Assembly (NCBI GenBank): GCA_944324475.1
Contig: CALUWK010000004.1
Span: 25,899-89,898, forward strand
Reading direction: 5' to 3'
Source of the DNA: Candidatus Gastranaerophilales bacterium
GTDB lineage: Bacteria > Cyanobacteriota > Vampirovibrionia > Gastranaerophilales > Gastranaerophilaceae
DNA: 64,000 nt
Shown: piece by piece, positions 9,545 through 17,946 of the stretch
How the letters are laid out: each line of letters starts with the position of its first letter
Numbering within the stretch: the first letter of the stretch is position 1
Position numbers and translations under genes: made by a program
The notes under the pieces: model-generated
What the model saw: the letters and a program-made list of their open reading frames with translations, nothing else
Told to the model about the DNA's origin: nothing
The model's database searches: none

Positions 9545-10114
9545 TTATTTTCCAATTCTGCTTCCGGGTTTTATTAATTCAATTCCTTGTTTGCATAAAG
9601 GACAATTTTCAGGCTCATAGGTAACAGGAGAAGATTTTAAAAGCGAATGTATTTTAAATTGATTATTAAGTTTTCCTTGAGTTCTGTCTACTATGCAAGC
9701 TACTCCCATAATTTCGCAGTTAAAATCTTTTAGAGCTTCTTTTGTTTCAAAAATTGTTCTTGCTGTAGTAATTACGTCTTCTATTATTATTATTTTTTCA
9801 CCTTTTTTAAGCGAATACCCCCTTCTTAGCTGCATAACTCCGTCTTTTCTTTCTACAAAAAGATTTCTTTTTTTTGTTTGTTTTGCAACTTCGTATCCGA
9901 ATATTATTGCTCCTATTGCGGGAGATACGACAGTTTCAAAGTTGATATTTTGTAATTTTTGTGCAAGTTCATAAGCTAAAGTTTCAACAATATTAGGATA
10001 TTGGTATAGTTTTGCACATTGAAAATATGTATCCGAATGTAGTCCTGAAGTTAGGCAAAAATGACCTTTTAAAAGCCCTTGTGCTTGTATAAGTAAATTT
10101 TCAACATCTGCCAT
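9545..10114 (-). CDS. pyrE: Orotate phosphoribosyltransferase
   Basis: 189 aa. It adds ribose-5-phosphate from PRPP to orotate. It has VVSPAIGAIIFG, the flexible catalytic loop FVERKDGVMQLRRGY, and the PRPP motif IIIIEDVITTARTIFET (EDVxTT). The C-terminal segment ends with CPLCKQGIELIKPGSR, typical of the archaeal/cyanobacterial-like short PyrE. Its first base overlaps the last base of pyrD's stop (TAATG). Confidence 0.96.
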   Translation of the reverse strand: MADVENLLIQAQGLLKGHFCLTSGLHSDTYFQCAKLYQYPNIVETLAYELAQKLQNINFETVVSPAIGAIIFGYEVAKQTKKRNLFVERKDGVMQLRRGYSLKKGEKIIIIEDVITTARTIFETKEALKDFNCEIMGVACIVDRTQGKLNNQFKIHSLLKSSPVTYEPENCPLCKQGIELIKPGSRIGK

Positions 10115-11052
10115 TATTTTGTTTCCTTTATTTTATTTTTTAATTCTTCGAAATTTTTAAAGTTGTTTTTTTCAATGAAATCACTGAGTTCAATAGCTAA
10201 ATCTGTACAAATTGAAGGTTTTATAAAATTTGCAGTACCTATTTGAAAAGCATCGGCCCCCGCTAAAATAAATTCAAATAAATCAGATAGCTTTGTAATT
10301 CCTCCCATTGCAATTATAGGTAGATTTGTTGAGTTTCTTATTTCTTCTATCATATATAGAGCTATAGGTTTGATGCAAGGGCCTGAAAGTCCTCCTTTTA
10401 CACTTTTTTTAATAAATTTTTGTCCGTCAAATTGTATTTTTATTCCCAGTCCTCTTAGGGTATTGATTGCGCTAATGCAATCTGCTCCGCCATTTTCTGT
10501 TGCTTTTGCAAGCAATTTTATATTATTTGTATTTGGGGAAAGTTTAACAATTAAAAAATTGTTGTAATTTTCTCTAATTTTGCTTATTAATTTAAATAAA
10601 CTGTCAGGATTTAAACCAAATTCAAGGCATCCTGATTTAACATTCGGACATGAAACATTTACTTCCAGCGCTTTGATATTGTATTTTTGTGCAATTTCTG
10701 CTAGTTTTTCGTAATCTTCAATGGTGCTACCTGCAATATTTAAAAGGAAGTCTATATTTTTAGATTTTAATATTGGTAGTTTTTCTTTTATAAATGTTTC
10801 AATTCCAACATTTTCAAGTCCTATTCTGTTTATCATTCCGTTTTGTACTTCGAAAATTCTATCGCCTTCATTTCCTAACCTTTTTTCAAGAGTTATTCCC
10901 TTGGTTGAAATTGCACCAAAGTAATTTGAATCAATAAAATCTTGAAATTCATCGTTATAGCCGTATGTTCCGCTTGCTGCTATAATTGGACTTTTTATTT
11001 CAAAAGTTTTTTCTTTATTTTTTAGGATAGTTTTTAAATTTTCTAATCCCAT
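10114..11052 (-). CDS. pyrD: Dihydroorotate dehydrogenase, class 1B catalytic subunit
   Basis: 312 aa FMN barrel oxidising dihydroorotate to orotate. SPIIAASGTYGY is at the N-terminus. The active-site loop NVSCPNVKSG carries the Cys base of class 1 enzymes, and GGLSGPCIKPIAL and IIAMGGITKLSD are FMN/phosphate motifs. Overlap by 10 nt with pyrK shows it is the NAD-dependent 1B type, which needs the PyrK subunit. Confidence 0.97.
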   Translation of the reverse strand: MGLENLKTILKNKEKTFEIKSPIIAASGTYGYNDEFQDFIDSNYFGAISTKGITLEKRLGNEGDRIFEVQNGMINRIGLENVGIETFIKEKLPILKSKNIDFLLNIAGSTIEDYEKLAEIAQKYNIKALEVNVSCPNVKSGCLEFGLNPDSLFKLISKIRENYNNFLIVKLSPNTNNIKLLAKATENGGADCISAINTLRGLGIKIQFDGQKFIKKSVKGGLSGPCIKPIALYMIEEIRNSTNLPIIAMGGITKLSDLFEFILAGADAFQIGTANFIKPSICTDLAIELSDFIEKNNFKNFEELKNKIKETK

Positions 11053-11765
11053 ATAATGTCACTTCCTTTAAAAACGGGACCGTCTTTGCATACTGAAGCG
11101 TTTATTACTTTACCATTTTTCATTAATTTAATTATACATCCCCTGCATACTCCGATTGAACAAGCCATAACTTTTTCCATTGCAATTTGCGAGGGTATGT
11201 TATATTTTTTTGAAAGTTCTGTTATCCCTTTTAAGACAGGCATAGGCCCGCATGAATAAATTATTTCAATATTTTTATTTTTAATAATTTTATCAAGATG
11301 ATAAAGAACACTTCCGCCTATAATGGTTTCATCACTTCCTTTAATGTTTTCTTCATTTGATTTAAAGCCTGTTATGAGGTAATTTTCAATATTTTTTTTA
11401 TTTAAAGTATTTTTTAGAAAAATCATTGGTGCAATGCCAATTCCTGCTCCTACAAGGAGTGATTTTTTATTTTCAATAGTAAATCCGTTTCCTAAAGGAG
11501 CAAGAAAGTCAATATAATCTCCTTTTTTAAGATTTGAAAGATATTTTGTTCCTTCCCCTTTTAATTTGAAAAGTATTGTTATAATGTGGTTTTCAAAATT
11601 TGCAATTGAAAAAGGACGTCTTAAAGTCGTATTTGGACAATAAATTGATATAAATTGTCCAGCGTTTGCTTGTTTTAATGGAGATGAAATATCCATTTTG
11701 CAAGTATCTTTTGCAATTTTTTCAATATATATTATTTCTCCTTTAAAATTCGCTTTTGTGTTCAT
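11043..11765 (-). CDS. pyrK: Dihydroorotate dehydrogenase electron-transfer subunit
   Basis: 240 aa FAD/[2Fe-2S] subunit passing electrons from PyrD to NAD+. The FAD motif RRPFSIANF is at about 50-58 and LVGAGIGIAPMIFL at about 104-117. The C-terminal cluster motif CSIGVCRGC...C (from about residue 201) holds the four Fe-S cysteines. First gene of the pyr operon; an intrinsic terminator lies about 10-50 nt before its ATG. Confidence 0.96.
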   Translation of the reverse strand: MNTKANFKGEIIYIEKIAKDTCKMDISSPLKQANAGQFISIYCPNTTLRRPFSIANFENHIITILFKLKGEGTKYLSNLKKGDYIDFLAPLGNGFTIENKKSLLVGAGIGIAPMIFLKNTLNKKNIENYLITGFKSNEENIKGSDETIIGGSVLYHLDKIIKNKNIEIIYSCGPMPVLKGITELSKKYNIPSQIAMEKVMACSIGVCRGCIIKLMKNGKVINASVCKDGPVFKGSDIIWD

Positions 11766-11775
11766 TTTTTCCGTT

Positions 11776-11811
11776 CTAAAAAAAGAAGGCTAAAATACTC
11801 ATTTTGCCTTC
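11776..11811 (-). terminator. Intrinsic terminator in the pyr leader (probable attenuator)
   Basis: On the minus strand, GAAGGC (11811-11806), AAAAT, a 4-nt loop and ATTTT, then GCCTTC (11790-11785) form an 11-bp stem with one bulged base. Seven T follow (11784-11778). It ends about 13 nt before the pyrK start. No minus-strand gene lies upstream, so its evident target is the leader of the pyr operon itself, which fits transcription attenuation. Confidence 0.75.
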
Positions 11812-11824
11812 CCTTTTTCATACT

Positions 11825-11860
11825 TCAATATTTATAAATTCTAATTCTTTTTATATTCAT
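11825..11860 (-). CDS. Possible 11-codon pyr leader peptide
   Basis: ATG at 11860 opens an 11-residue frame (MNIKRIRIYKY) with a TGA stop 13 nt before the terminator stem. The ribosome site is weak (TTGGAAAAAG). Position between promoter and terminator resembles leader peptides of attenuated pyr operons such as pyrBI of enteric bacteria, but an AT-rich leader could hold such a frame by chance. Confidence 0.3.
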   Translation of the reverse strand: MNIKRIRIYKY

Positions 11861-11881
11861 AACTTTTTCCAATTTACGAGT

Positions 11882-11910
11882 ATTATATATTGAATAATTT
11901 TTTTAATAAA
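11882..11910 (-). promoter_or_regulatory. Predicted pyr operon promoter
   Basis: A perfect -10 TATAAT is read on the minus strand at 11887-11882. A weak -35 (TTTATT) lies 17 nt further upstream, at about 11910-11905. This would give a leader of about 110 nt containing the leader ORF and the terminator hairpin. Confidence 0.5.
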
Positions 11911-12040
11911 TACTAATTAAAGCTTTGTTAATATATGTAAATATTTGTTACAAAAATATTGGAAAAATCTAAAGTTTAAATTTAGTTTGTCGATATTAAC
12001 ACTATAAGGAAAAAGACAATAAAGTGAGATAAGGTAAAAG

Positions 12041-12544
12041 ATGAGCTTAAATTTGAATACAGCTTTATATGGAATGAATGGTGTTGATGTAAACAGTGCA
12101 AATCGTGTTGCAAAAGAAATATTAAATACTGAATCAAAAACTCAACCAACTGTTCAATATATTGATTATTCAAAATTTAATAGAGCATCTTTAGGGATAG
12201 ATTTATATTCTTCTAGAACAAATGTAGATTTGCAAAAACAAATTGCATTGACTCAAGCAGGACTTTATGCCAAGGCAGTTGATGTTGCACAGTTAAATTC
12301 AAGTGCTGCAGCAAATTTATATTCTGCTAGAACTGTTCAAAAGAATGTTGAATTGACTCAAAGTGTTGCTCAAGGTGCTGATTTAACTGCTCCAAAACAG
12401 CTTGAGCCAAATAGAAATGTGATAGAATTGTTCAATATTACTGATAAAAATTCAAATTCATCAAATGGATTTAATCCATTTCAGGCTGGCGAAGAAGTAT
12501 CAAGAGAGGAAAAAAAGGAGGCAGATATTAATCTGTTTGCTTAA
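12041..12544 (+). CDS. Hypothetical protein with an internal repeat
   Basis: 167 aa, not recognised. No signal peptide or membrane segment. Two related segments are visible: residues about 53-75 (IDLYSSRTNVDLQKQIALTQ) and about 91-110 (NLYSARTVQKNVELTQ), sharing 'LYS(S/A)RT...(L)TQ' and likely forming similar helices. It is rich in Asn, Ser, Gln and Ala and acidic at the C-terminus. Ribosome site AAGG about 7 nt before the ATG. It stands alone between the divergent pyr leader and the convergent lipM-like gene. Confidence 0.75.
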   Translation: MSLNLNTALYGMNGVDVNSANRVAKEILNTESKTQPTVQYIDYSKFNRASLGIDLYSSRTNVDLQKQIALTQAGLYAKAVDVAQLNSSAAANLYSARTVQKNVELTQSVAQGADLTAPKQLEPNRNVIELFNITDKNSNSSNGFNPFQAGEEVSREEKKEADINLFA

Positions 12545-12589
12545 ATATGAAAATTTATTTTCTATACTTTTCCTTTCAATAACATCAAA

Positions 12590-12615
12590 GCTCCGGAAGA
12601 TTTTATTTTCGGAGC
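12590..12615. terminator. Hairpin terminator between convergent genes
   Basis: GCTCCGGAA pairs with TTTTCGGAGC in a 9-bp stem (one G-T pair). It lies 45 nt after the hypothetical gene on the plus strand and overlaps the 3' end of the lipM-like gene. The plus-strand tail is gttacttttt, so it works best for the plus-strand gene. Confidence 0.6.
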
Positions 12616-13283
12616 GTTACTTTTTCAAATTTTTCAATAAAACCTTCTTTTAGTGCTCCAATTATTTGTCTTGTTGATAAATTTGGGTTAATTTCATTTA
12701 GGGTTATTATATTTTCTTTTTCTATTTCTTGATTAAATATTTTTTCAATCAGTTTAAAGTCAAGTTCATAGGGGATTGAACCATGTTGTAACAAGTAATT
12801 TTCTTTTCTGTATTGAGCTGAGCCTATGAATTTTTTGCCTTGATATGATATATCTGCTCCTGAAGATATGTTCATACAATAATTACAATTTTTGTGTTCA
12901 TTTTTTGTGTAATTCAGTTCAATTCCAAGTCTTTTAAAACCTAAAATAAGCCCATCTGATATTTCTTTATAGCTTTCCATTATGTTTTGATTAAAGATTG
13001 GAGAAACAAAAGAATAGGTAAGTTCTTTGTCGTGTAAAAGAGCTCTTCCGCCTGTAGGCCTTTTAACTATATCGAGTCCTAAATTGCTACAACAATTTTC
13101 TTTTTGATTTCTTCCTAGAGAAATGCATTTCGGATACCATTGATAAAATCTTATAATCGCATAATTAATTTTTTTTTCTATTGCAAAATTAAGGATAGAA
13201 AGGTCAAAATCCATGTTAAACTTACCATTGTTTACAATGTTACAATTATTCTCTATAAAATTGACTTTCATAAAATAAATCAT
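12603..13283 (-). CDS. Lipoate/octanoate protein transferase (LplA/LipM family)
   Basis: 226 aa cofactor transferase (BPL_LplA_LipB fold) that attaches octanoyl or lipoyl groups to carrier lysines such as GcvH or E2. The signature RPTGGRALLHDKELTYSF is at about 72-89. NYCMNISSGADI has a Cys where LipM has its acyl-thioester nucleophile, and GKKFIGSAQYR then LQHGSI follow. That Cys favours octanoyltransferase LipM over ATP-dependent LplA. ATG codons at 13283 and 13271 (MKVNF) are both possible; no strong ribosome site decides. Divergent from the small gene at 13295. Confidence 0.8.
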   Translation of the reverse strand: MIYFMKVNFIENNCNIVNNGKFNMDFDLSILNFAIEKKINYAIIRFYQWYPKCISLGRNQKENCCSNLGLDIVKRPTGGRALLHDKELTYSFVSPIFNQNIMESYKEISDGLILGFKRLGIELNYTKNEHKNCNYCMNISSGADISYQGKKFIGSAQYRKENYLLQHGSIPYELDFKLIEKIFNQEIEKENIITLNEINPNLSTRQIIGALKEGFIEKFEKVTLRK

Positions 13284-13294
13284 ATCATGATAAT

Positions 13295-13573
13295 ATGAGG
13301 ATGATACAAAAACTTAAATTATTTGAGCAAAGCGTTGTTTTTATGAGATGGGCAACAGACGCTGAGTTTGGCAAGATTTTATATGTGGGGGATGATTTTG
13401 TTGAATTTTTAGCGCTTAACCCAGAGACTATGGAATATGGTGATAAGATTTTAATTAACTCACAGTTGATATTGGAAGTTATGGTTTCAGGTTATGAAAT
13501 TTCAAGGTTAATTGCTGAAATTTCTGCAAAAGTTACCGCTAATACCTTAGATTCCGATAATTTCTCTTTTTAA
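13295..13573 (+). CDS. Small hypothetical protein, possibly a beta-barrel fold
   Basis: 92 aa, not recognised. The middle (GKILYVGDDFVEFLAL ... DKILINSQLILEVMV) has the 'G.I..VGDDFVE(L)...I....I..V' rhythm of small Sm-like/PRC-type barrels; this is a pattern impression only. The ribosome site GAGG overlaps the first codons: ATG at 13295 or 13301. The last 27 nt overlap the 3' end of the convergent kinase gene. Confidence 0.55.
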   Translation: MRMIQKLKLFEQSVVFMRWATDAEFGKILYVGDDFVEFLALNPETMEYGDKILINSQLILEVMVSGYEISRLIAEISAKVTANTLDSDNFSF

Positions 13574-14200
13574 ACTGTTTTTTAGTTCGGGAATTTTTAA
13601 ATTGACGATGGCTGTATTTCTTGTCTTGCTGAATTTTAAATCAACTTTTGTTGCTTTTGAAAGTTTTTCGCAGAAATCAAGTCCTAAAGAAAAATTATCA
13701 GTAGCTTCATTGAAAGAGTTTTTAAAATCCGCACAAATGTAACTGCCTTTTTTATATAATTCAATTATTGCCGTTTGGTTTTTGCTTGCATGAAGTGCAA
13801 TGTTAGAAATAATATTTCCTATTATACTAGATAAAAAAATTTCGATTGAATTTACTATATAATTTTCTTCTTGAAAAATTATGTCTATGTGGATATTTTT
13901 GTTTATAAAAATATATTTGTAGTTTTCAATTTTTTTGTCGATTAATTTTTTAATGTCACATGGGGTAATTTTATTTTCGAATTTGCCGATTTTAAAACTG
14001 TAATTGACTAAGAAGTTTTCAATATATTCGATTACATCAAGAGTCGTTTCAAAAATATCTTTATTAAGTTCATTGTCAAGTTTATTTTGAAGAGCAATTT
14101 TAATGCTATATAGGGGACTTTTTATATCGTGCAAAATGTTTGCAATTAATTTTTCATTTTCATTAATAATCGTTAGTGTTTTATCTAATATTTTTTCCAT
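13547..14200 (-). CDS. Soluble histidine-kinase-like protein with degenerate ATPase domain
   Basis: 217 aa without membrane segment or sensor domain. The H-box IANILHDIKSPLYSI (about 20-34) contains the phosphorylatable His followed by Asp. An N-box-like SSIIGNIISNIALHAS lies at about 124-139. The usual G1 DxGxG is absent (DFKNSFNEA in its place); a G2-like FSLGLDFCEKL follows. ATP binding is therefore doubtful, and it could act as a phosphotransfer or dimerisation partner. Divergent from pgi, with a perfect palindrome between them. Confidence 0.7.
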   Translation of the reverse strand: MEKILDKTLTIINENEKLIANILHDIKSPLYSIKIALQNKLDNELNKDIFETTLDVIEYIENFLVNYSFKIGKFENKITPCDIKKLIDKKIENYKYIFINKNIHIDIIFQEENYIVNSIEIFLSSIIGNIISNIALHASKNQTAIIELYKKGSYICADFKNSFNEATDNFSLGLDFCEKLSKATKVDLKFSKTRNTAIVNLKIPELKNSLKREIIGI

Positions 14201-14228
14201 AGTACAAAACTAAACCGTAATAGAAGAA

Positions 14229-14258
14229 AAATATATTACCCAATAGGGTAATATATTT
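14229..14258. promoter_or_regulatory. Perfect 13-bp palindrome, candidate operator
   Basis: AAATATATTACCC, 4-nt spacer AATA, then GGGTAATATATTT: arms match exactly. It lies between the divergent kinase-like gene (start 14200) and pgi (start 14391), so no gene end explains it as a terminator. A TATAAT follows at 14269-14274 on the plus strand, and the right arm covers the place of its -35. A repressor/activator site is the simplest reading. Confidence 0.5.
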
Positions 14259-14332
14259 GATTTTTAGGTATAATTTTTTTATTTTGTTTTTCGTTTGAAA
14301 TTAGCTTATAGGGCTAAAATTTTTAAAAAGTC

Positions 14333-14360
14333 TTTACGTAAAATTATCACTTGGTACAAT
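14333..14360 (+). promoter_or_regulatory. Predicted pgi promoter
   Basis: -35 TTTACG (14333-14338), 16-nt spacer, -10 TACAAT (14355-14360), 30 nt before the pgi ATG. Confidence 0.45.
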
Positions 14361-14390
14361 AATAGTAGTCGGAGTTATTAAGGTATTCAA

Positions 14391-15785
14391 ATGATTAAAC
14401 TAGATTATTCAAATATTTCAAGTCAGGTTATTGGTGATGAAGGTCTTGATTTAGCTAATTGTTTTAGTGAATATGCGCCAAAAATTCAAGAAATAATTAC
14501 AAATTTAAACATGAATAAAGATAAACCCGGCTCTTGGCTTCAGTGGATGAATTTAGGCTATAACGAAGAAACCGTTTGGTATGTTAAAGAATTTGCAGCT
14601 ATGGTTGATGGCAGATTTGATAACGTTTTAGTTTTGGGTATCGGAGGGTCTGCATTGGGCGCTCAAGCGCTATCTGAAGCACTTTTAAAACCTTATTGGA
14701 ATTTACTAACTAAAGAACAACGAGAAAATTTACCTAGAATATTTTTCTTAGATAACATCGACCCTGATCAAATTACAGCTCTTTTAGATATGTTGGATTT
14801 AAAAAAGACTTTAGTAAATGTTATTACAAAATCAGGCTCAACAGCTGAAACAATGAGCCAATTTATGATTATAAAAGATAGATTGCAAAAATTATTGGGT
14901 GATGATTACAGGAAAAATGTAGTAGCAACAACAGATAAACAAGCTGGAATTTTAAGACAATTAGCAAACGAAGAAGGTTATAAAACCTTCGTTGTTCCTG
15001 ATGATGTAGGCGGAAGATTTAGCGTATTTTCAGCAGTTGGCTTAGTACCTTTAGCGCTTGTTGGGCTTGATATTGATGAAATTATCAGAGGGATAAAAAT
15101 AATGGATTTAGCCCTTAAAAATACTGATATAAACAAAAATATTGCGGCTCAAAATGCCCTAATTCATTATTTAATGGATAAGCAAAAAGGAAAATATATT
15201 TCTGTTATGATGCCTTATTCATCTCGTTTAAAATATGTTTCTGATTGGTATGTGCAACTTTGGGCTGAATCATTAGGAAAAGAATACGATAGAAACGGCA
15301 CTAAAGTAAATAACGGTCCAACACCTATAAAAGCCTTGGGTGCGACTGATCAACACAGCCAAATTCAACTTTATAATGAAGGAAAAAATGATAAAGTTAT
15401 AACTTTTATAAGAGTTGATGAATTTGATAATACGCTTGAAATACCAAATATATTTGAATATACAGGATTGAATTATTTAGGCGGTAAGACAATCAATCGT
15501 CTTATAAACGCGGAAGCCGATGCTACTGCTGTTGCTTTAGCAGATTTTAAACGTCCAAATTTAACTATTCATCTTCCTAAAATTAATGAATATTATTTAG
15601 CTCAATTATTCTATATGCTTGAAATGCAGACTGCTATAATTGGTGAATTGTATGATATAGACGCATTTAATCAACCTGGGGTTGAACAAGCAAAAAATTA
15701 TACTTATGCGCTTATGGGAAGATTGGGTTATGAAGAATCAGCAGCCGAGTTGAATGAAAAAATAAATAGGAGTATAAATGCTTAA
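14391..15785 (+). CDS. pgi: Glucose-6-phosphate isomerase
   Basis: 464 aa, the size of short bacterial Pgi. It interconverts glucose-6-P and fructose-6-P. The SIS domains show VLGIGGSALGAQAL (about 81-94), VITKSGSTAETMSQF and VGGRFSVFSAVGL. Catalytic-region motifs are WAESLGKE (Glu) and GATDQHSQIQ (His). Its 3' end overlaps speB by 8 nt, so the two are co-transcribed. A second, diverged Pgi-like gene lies at the right edge of the window. Confidence 0.95.
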   Translation: MIKLDYSNISSQVIGDEGLDLANCFSEYAPKIQEIITNLNMNKDKPGSWLQWMNLGYNEETVWYVKEFAAMVDGRFDNVLVLGIGGSALGAQALSEALLKPYWNLLTKEQRENLPRIFFLDNIDPDQITALLDMLDLKKTLVNVITKSGSTAETMSQFMIIKDRLQKLLGDDYRKNVVATTDKQAGILRQLANEEGYKTFVVPDDVGGRFSVFSAVGLVPLALVGLDIDEIIRGIKIMDLALKNTDINKNIAAQNALIHYLMDKQKGKYISVMMPYSSRLKYVSDWYVQLWAESLGKEYDRNGTKVNNGPTPIKALGATDQHSQIQLYNEGKNDKVITFIRVDEFDNTLEIPNIFEYTGLNYLGGKTINRLINAEADATAVALADFKRPNLTIHLPKINEYYLAQLFYMLEMQTAIIGELYDIDAFNQPGVEQAKNYTYALMGRLGYEESAAELNEKINRSINA

Positions 15786-16614
15786 GGGGCCTTTTTTATC
15801 AAAAGATTTTATCGGAGCAAATCCTGATTATAATTCATCAAAAATTGTAATGCTTGGGCTTCCTTATGATTGTACTTGCTCAAATCGAGCTGGAACTCGT
15901 TTTGCGCCTCAAGCAGCAAGATTGGAAAGTATCGGTATTGAAACATATTCTGTATATTTTGATTCTGATATGGAAGATTGTTCTTTTTATGATGCGGGTG
16001 ATTTGGAATATCCTTTTGGAAATGCAAAAAAGGCTCTTGATATAACTGAAGAAAATGTTGATTGTATTTATAATGACAATAAAAAGCTTTTAGGCGTCGG
16101 CGGTGAGCATTTAATTACGCTAGCCAGCGTTAAATCAGTTTTAAAAAAATATGATAATGTTGCTGTTATTCAATTTGATGCTCATACAGATTTAAGAGAA
16201 CAATATTTAGGAGAAGAGCTTACGCACAGTGGTGTAATGTATCAGATAGCAAAATTAATCGGCTATGAAAACATTGCTCAAATAGGCTTAAGAAGCGGTG
16301 AAAAAGAAGAATTTGATATAGTTAGAAAATACGATACTTTAAAAACTAAAAAAGAACAATTGGATAAATTTAGAAATAAAAATATCTTTTTAACTATTGA
16401 CCTTGATGTATTGGATCCAAGTCTTATGAGCGGAGTTGGAACTCCGGAAGCCGGCGGTTTAACTTATCTTGAGCTTATGGATTGGTTATTGTATCTAAAA
16501 GATTTCAATATCATAGGTGCCGATATAATGGAGCTTGCACCTGATATTGATATTACAAAAACCTCAACCGCTACAGCTTGTAAATTGATTAGAGAAGTTT
16601 TAATGCTTTTATAA
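15778..16614 (+). CDS. speB: Agmatinase/ureohydrolase
   Basis: 278 aa Mn-dependent ureohydrolase; probable reaction agmatine to putrescine + urea. Metal ligands are seen in GVGGEHLITL, QFDAHTDLREQ and TIDLDVLDPS, and GTPEAGGLTYLE is the family loop. Agmatinase is preferred to arginase or formimidoylglutamase by overall length and the 'HSG' segment, but substrate cannot be proven from sequence. It overlaps pgi by 8 nt, and its 3' end overlaps the convergent coaE by 26 nt. Confidence 0.87.
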   Translation: MLKGPFLSKDFIGANPDYNSSKIVMLGLPYDCTCSNRAGTRFAPQAARLESIGIETYSVYFDSDMEDCSFYDAGDLEYPFGNAKKALDITEENVDCIYNDNKKLLGVGGEHLITLASVKSVLKKYDNVAVIQFDAHTDLREQYLGEELTHSGVMYQIAKLIGYENIAQIGLRSGEKEEFDIVRKYDTLKTKKEQLDKFRNKNIFLTIDLDVLDPSLMSGVGTPEAGGLTYLELMDWLLYLKDFNIIGADIMELAPDIDITKTSTATACKLIREVLMLL

Positions 16615-17143
16615 TTTTCATTGTTTCTATTTCGAGTTTTTTAAGGTCAGCATTATTTTTTATAATAAAATCAGCTTTGTTTTTTGCATTTTCATTTTGA
16701 GATTTAATTCTTTTTATGGCTTCATTTTTGTTAAAATTATTTCTTTTGATTAATCTTTCCAGTCTTAAATTTTCATCAGTATCTATAAAAATAATTTTAT
16801 TAAAAAGATTATCAAATTTTGCTTCAAAAATTAAAGCTCCCGAAATAAAAACAAAAGTTTCATCTTTATATTTTTCAAATATTTTTAAAATTTCTTTTTT
16901 TAAAAACGGATAGATTATTTGTTCTAATTTTTCTTTTTTATTTTTATCGTTGAATACGATTTTTCCTAATTCTTTTCTGTTTGTTGTTTGAAATTCTTTT
17001 ATAACATCATTTTTACATTCATTTTCAAGAAGATTATGGGAAATTTTATCAAGATCAAATACAATATATCCCATATTTTTTATTATGGTTTCAACTTCAC
17101 TTTTTCCGGATGCAATATTACCCGTTATACCAATTTTTAGCAT
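16589..17143 (-). CDS. coaE: Dephospho-CoA kinase
   Basis: 184 aa, the last step of CoA synthesis. P-loop GITGNIASGKSEV at residues 4-16 and DLDKISHNLLE, the CoaE substrate motif, at about 31-41; LIKRNNF lies in the lid region. Convergent overlap of 26 nt with speB. Confidence 0.93.
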   Translation of the reverse strand: MLKIGITGNIASGKSEVETIIKNMGYIVFDLDKISHNLLENECKNDVIKEFQTTNRKELGKIVFNDKNKKEKLEQIIYPFLKKEILKIFEKYKDETFVFISGALIFEAKFDNLFNKIIFIDTDENLRLERLIKRNNFNKNEAIKRIKSQNENAKNKADFIIKNNADLKKLEIETMKIIKALKLL

Positions 17144-17206
17144 AGCTTTATTTTAACTTAAAATTGGTGTATAATTCAAATGAAATATTTTAAAAAAGGG
17201 GAGATT

Positions 17207-17935
17207 ATGACATCAAATCCAATGTTAAATTCAAGAGTCGCAGAAAATGTGATAATGGATTCTAAACCTATGACTGTTCAGGGTGCTATTAATAAAACAA
17301 TGATTCTTTTAGGTATTGTTGTTTTAAGTGGGTATTATACTTGGACATTGTGTGCTCAAGGTTTTGCAGATAAAGCAATGCTTTTAGCTATGGTGTCTGC
17401 TATAGCTGGTTTAGTTCTTGCAATTATTGCTTCTTTTAATCCAAAGTCGTCAAGAATTACTGCTCCTGCTTATGCAATTTGCGAAGGTCTTTTGGTTGGT
17501 TCTGTGAGTTATGCTTATTCAACGTTATATGATGGTATTATTTTGCATGCTGTTGGAATAACTCTTTTAACAATGTTTGTTATGTTGTTTGCCTATAAAA
17601 CAAAGTTAATTCAAGCAACAGATACATTCAGAAGGGTTGTATTTATTTCAACCGTTGCAATAGCAATTTTTTATTTAGTTGGTTTTATTGGGTCTCTTTT
17701 GGGTCATCCTATGACAATATTTAACGGTTCTATGATAGGGATTGGCGTAAGTCTTTTAATATGCGTTATAGCAGCCTTAAATTTTGTTTTGGACTTTGAT
17801 TTTATTGAAAGAGGAAGCAATAATAACCTGCCCGATTATTTTGAATGGTACGGGGGTTTTGCACTTTTAGTTACTGTAATTTGGTTATATTTTGAAATAT
17901 TAAGGTTATTGGCTCAGCTTAATAGAAGAAATTAG
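17207..17935 (+). CDS. Bax inhibitor-1/YccA-family membrane protein
   Basis: 242 aa with about seven hydrophobic segments from residue 31 on, ending LPDYFEWYGGFALLVTVIWLYFEILRLL, where the acidic residues of the BI-1-like calcium-leak family lie. It belongs to the BaxI_1-like branch with a soluble N-terminus. I chose the ATG at 17207 because GGGGAG precedes it; the earlier in-frame ATG (17180) has none and lies about where transcription should begin (TATAAT at 17169-17174). Followed after 11 nt by recJ. Confidence 0.85.
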   Translation: MTSNPMLNSRVAENVIMDSKPMTVQGAINKTMILLGIVVLSGYYTWTLCAQGFADKAMLLAMVSAIAGLVLAIIASFNPKSSRITAPAYAICEGLLVGSVSYAYSTLYDGIILHAVGITLLTMFVMLFAYKTKLIQATDTFRRVVFISTVAIAIFYLVGFIGSLLGHPMTIFNGSMIGIGVSLLICVIAALNFVLDFDFIERGSNNNLPDYFEWYGGFALLVTVIWLYFEILRLLAQLNRRN

Positions 17936-17946
17936 TTTGAAGAAAA

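Noticed and set aside
11776..11802. Eight-codon frame inside the pyr terminator hairpin as leader peptide
   Set aside because: Its ribosome site and start lie within the stem, and the frame is mostly the T-run. The 11-codon frame upstream is a better candidate.
14967..14993. Inverted repeat AACGAA.AAGGTT / AAACCTTCGTT
   Set aside because: Lies inside the pgi coding sequence in a normal protein region; no terminator context.
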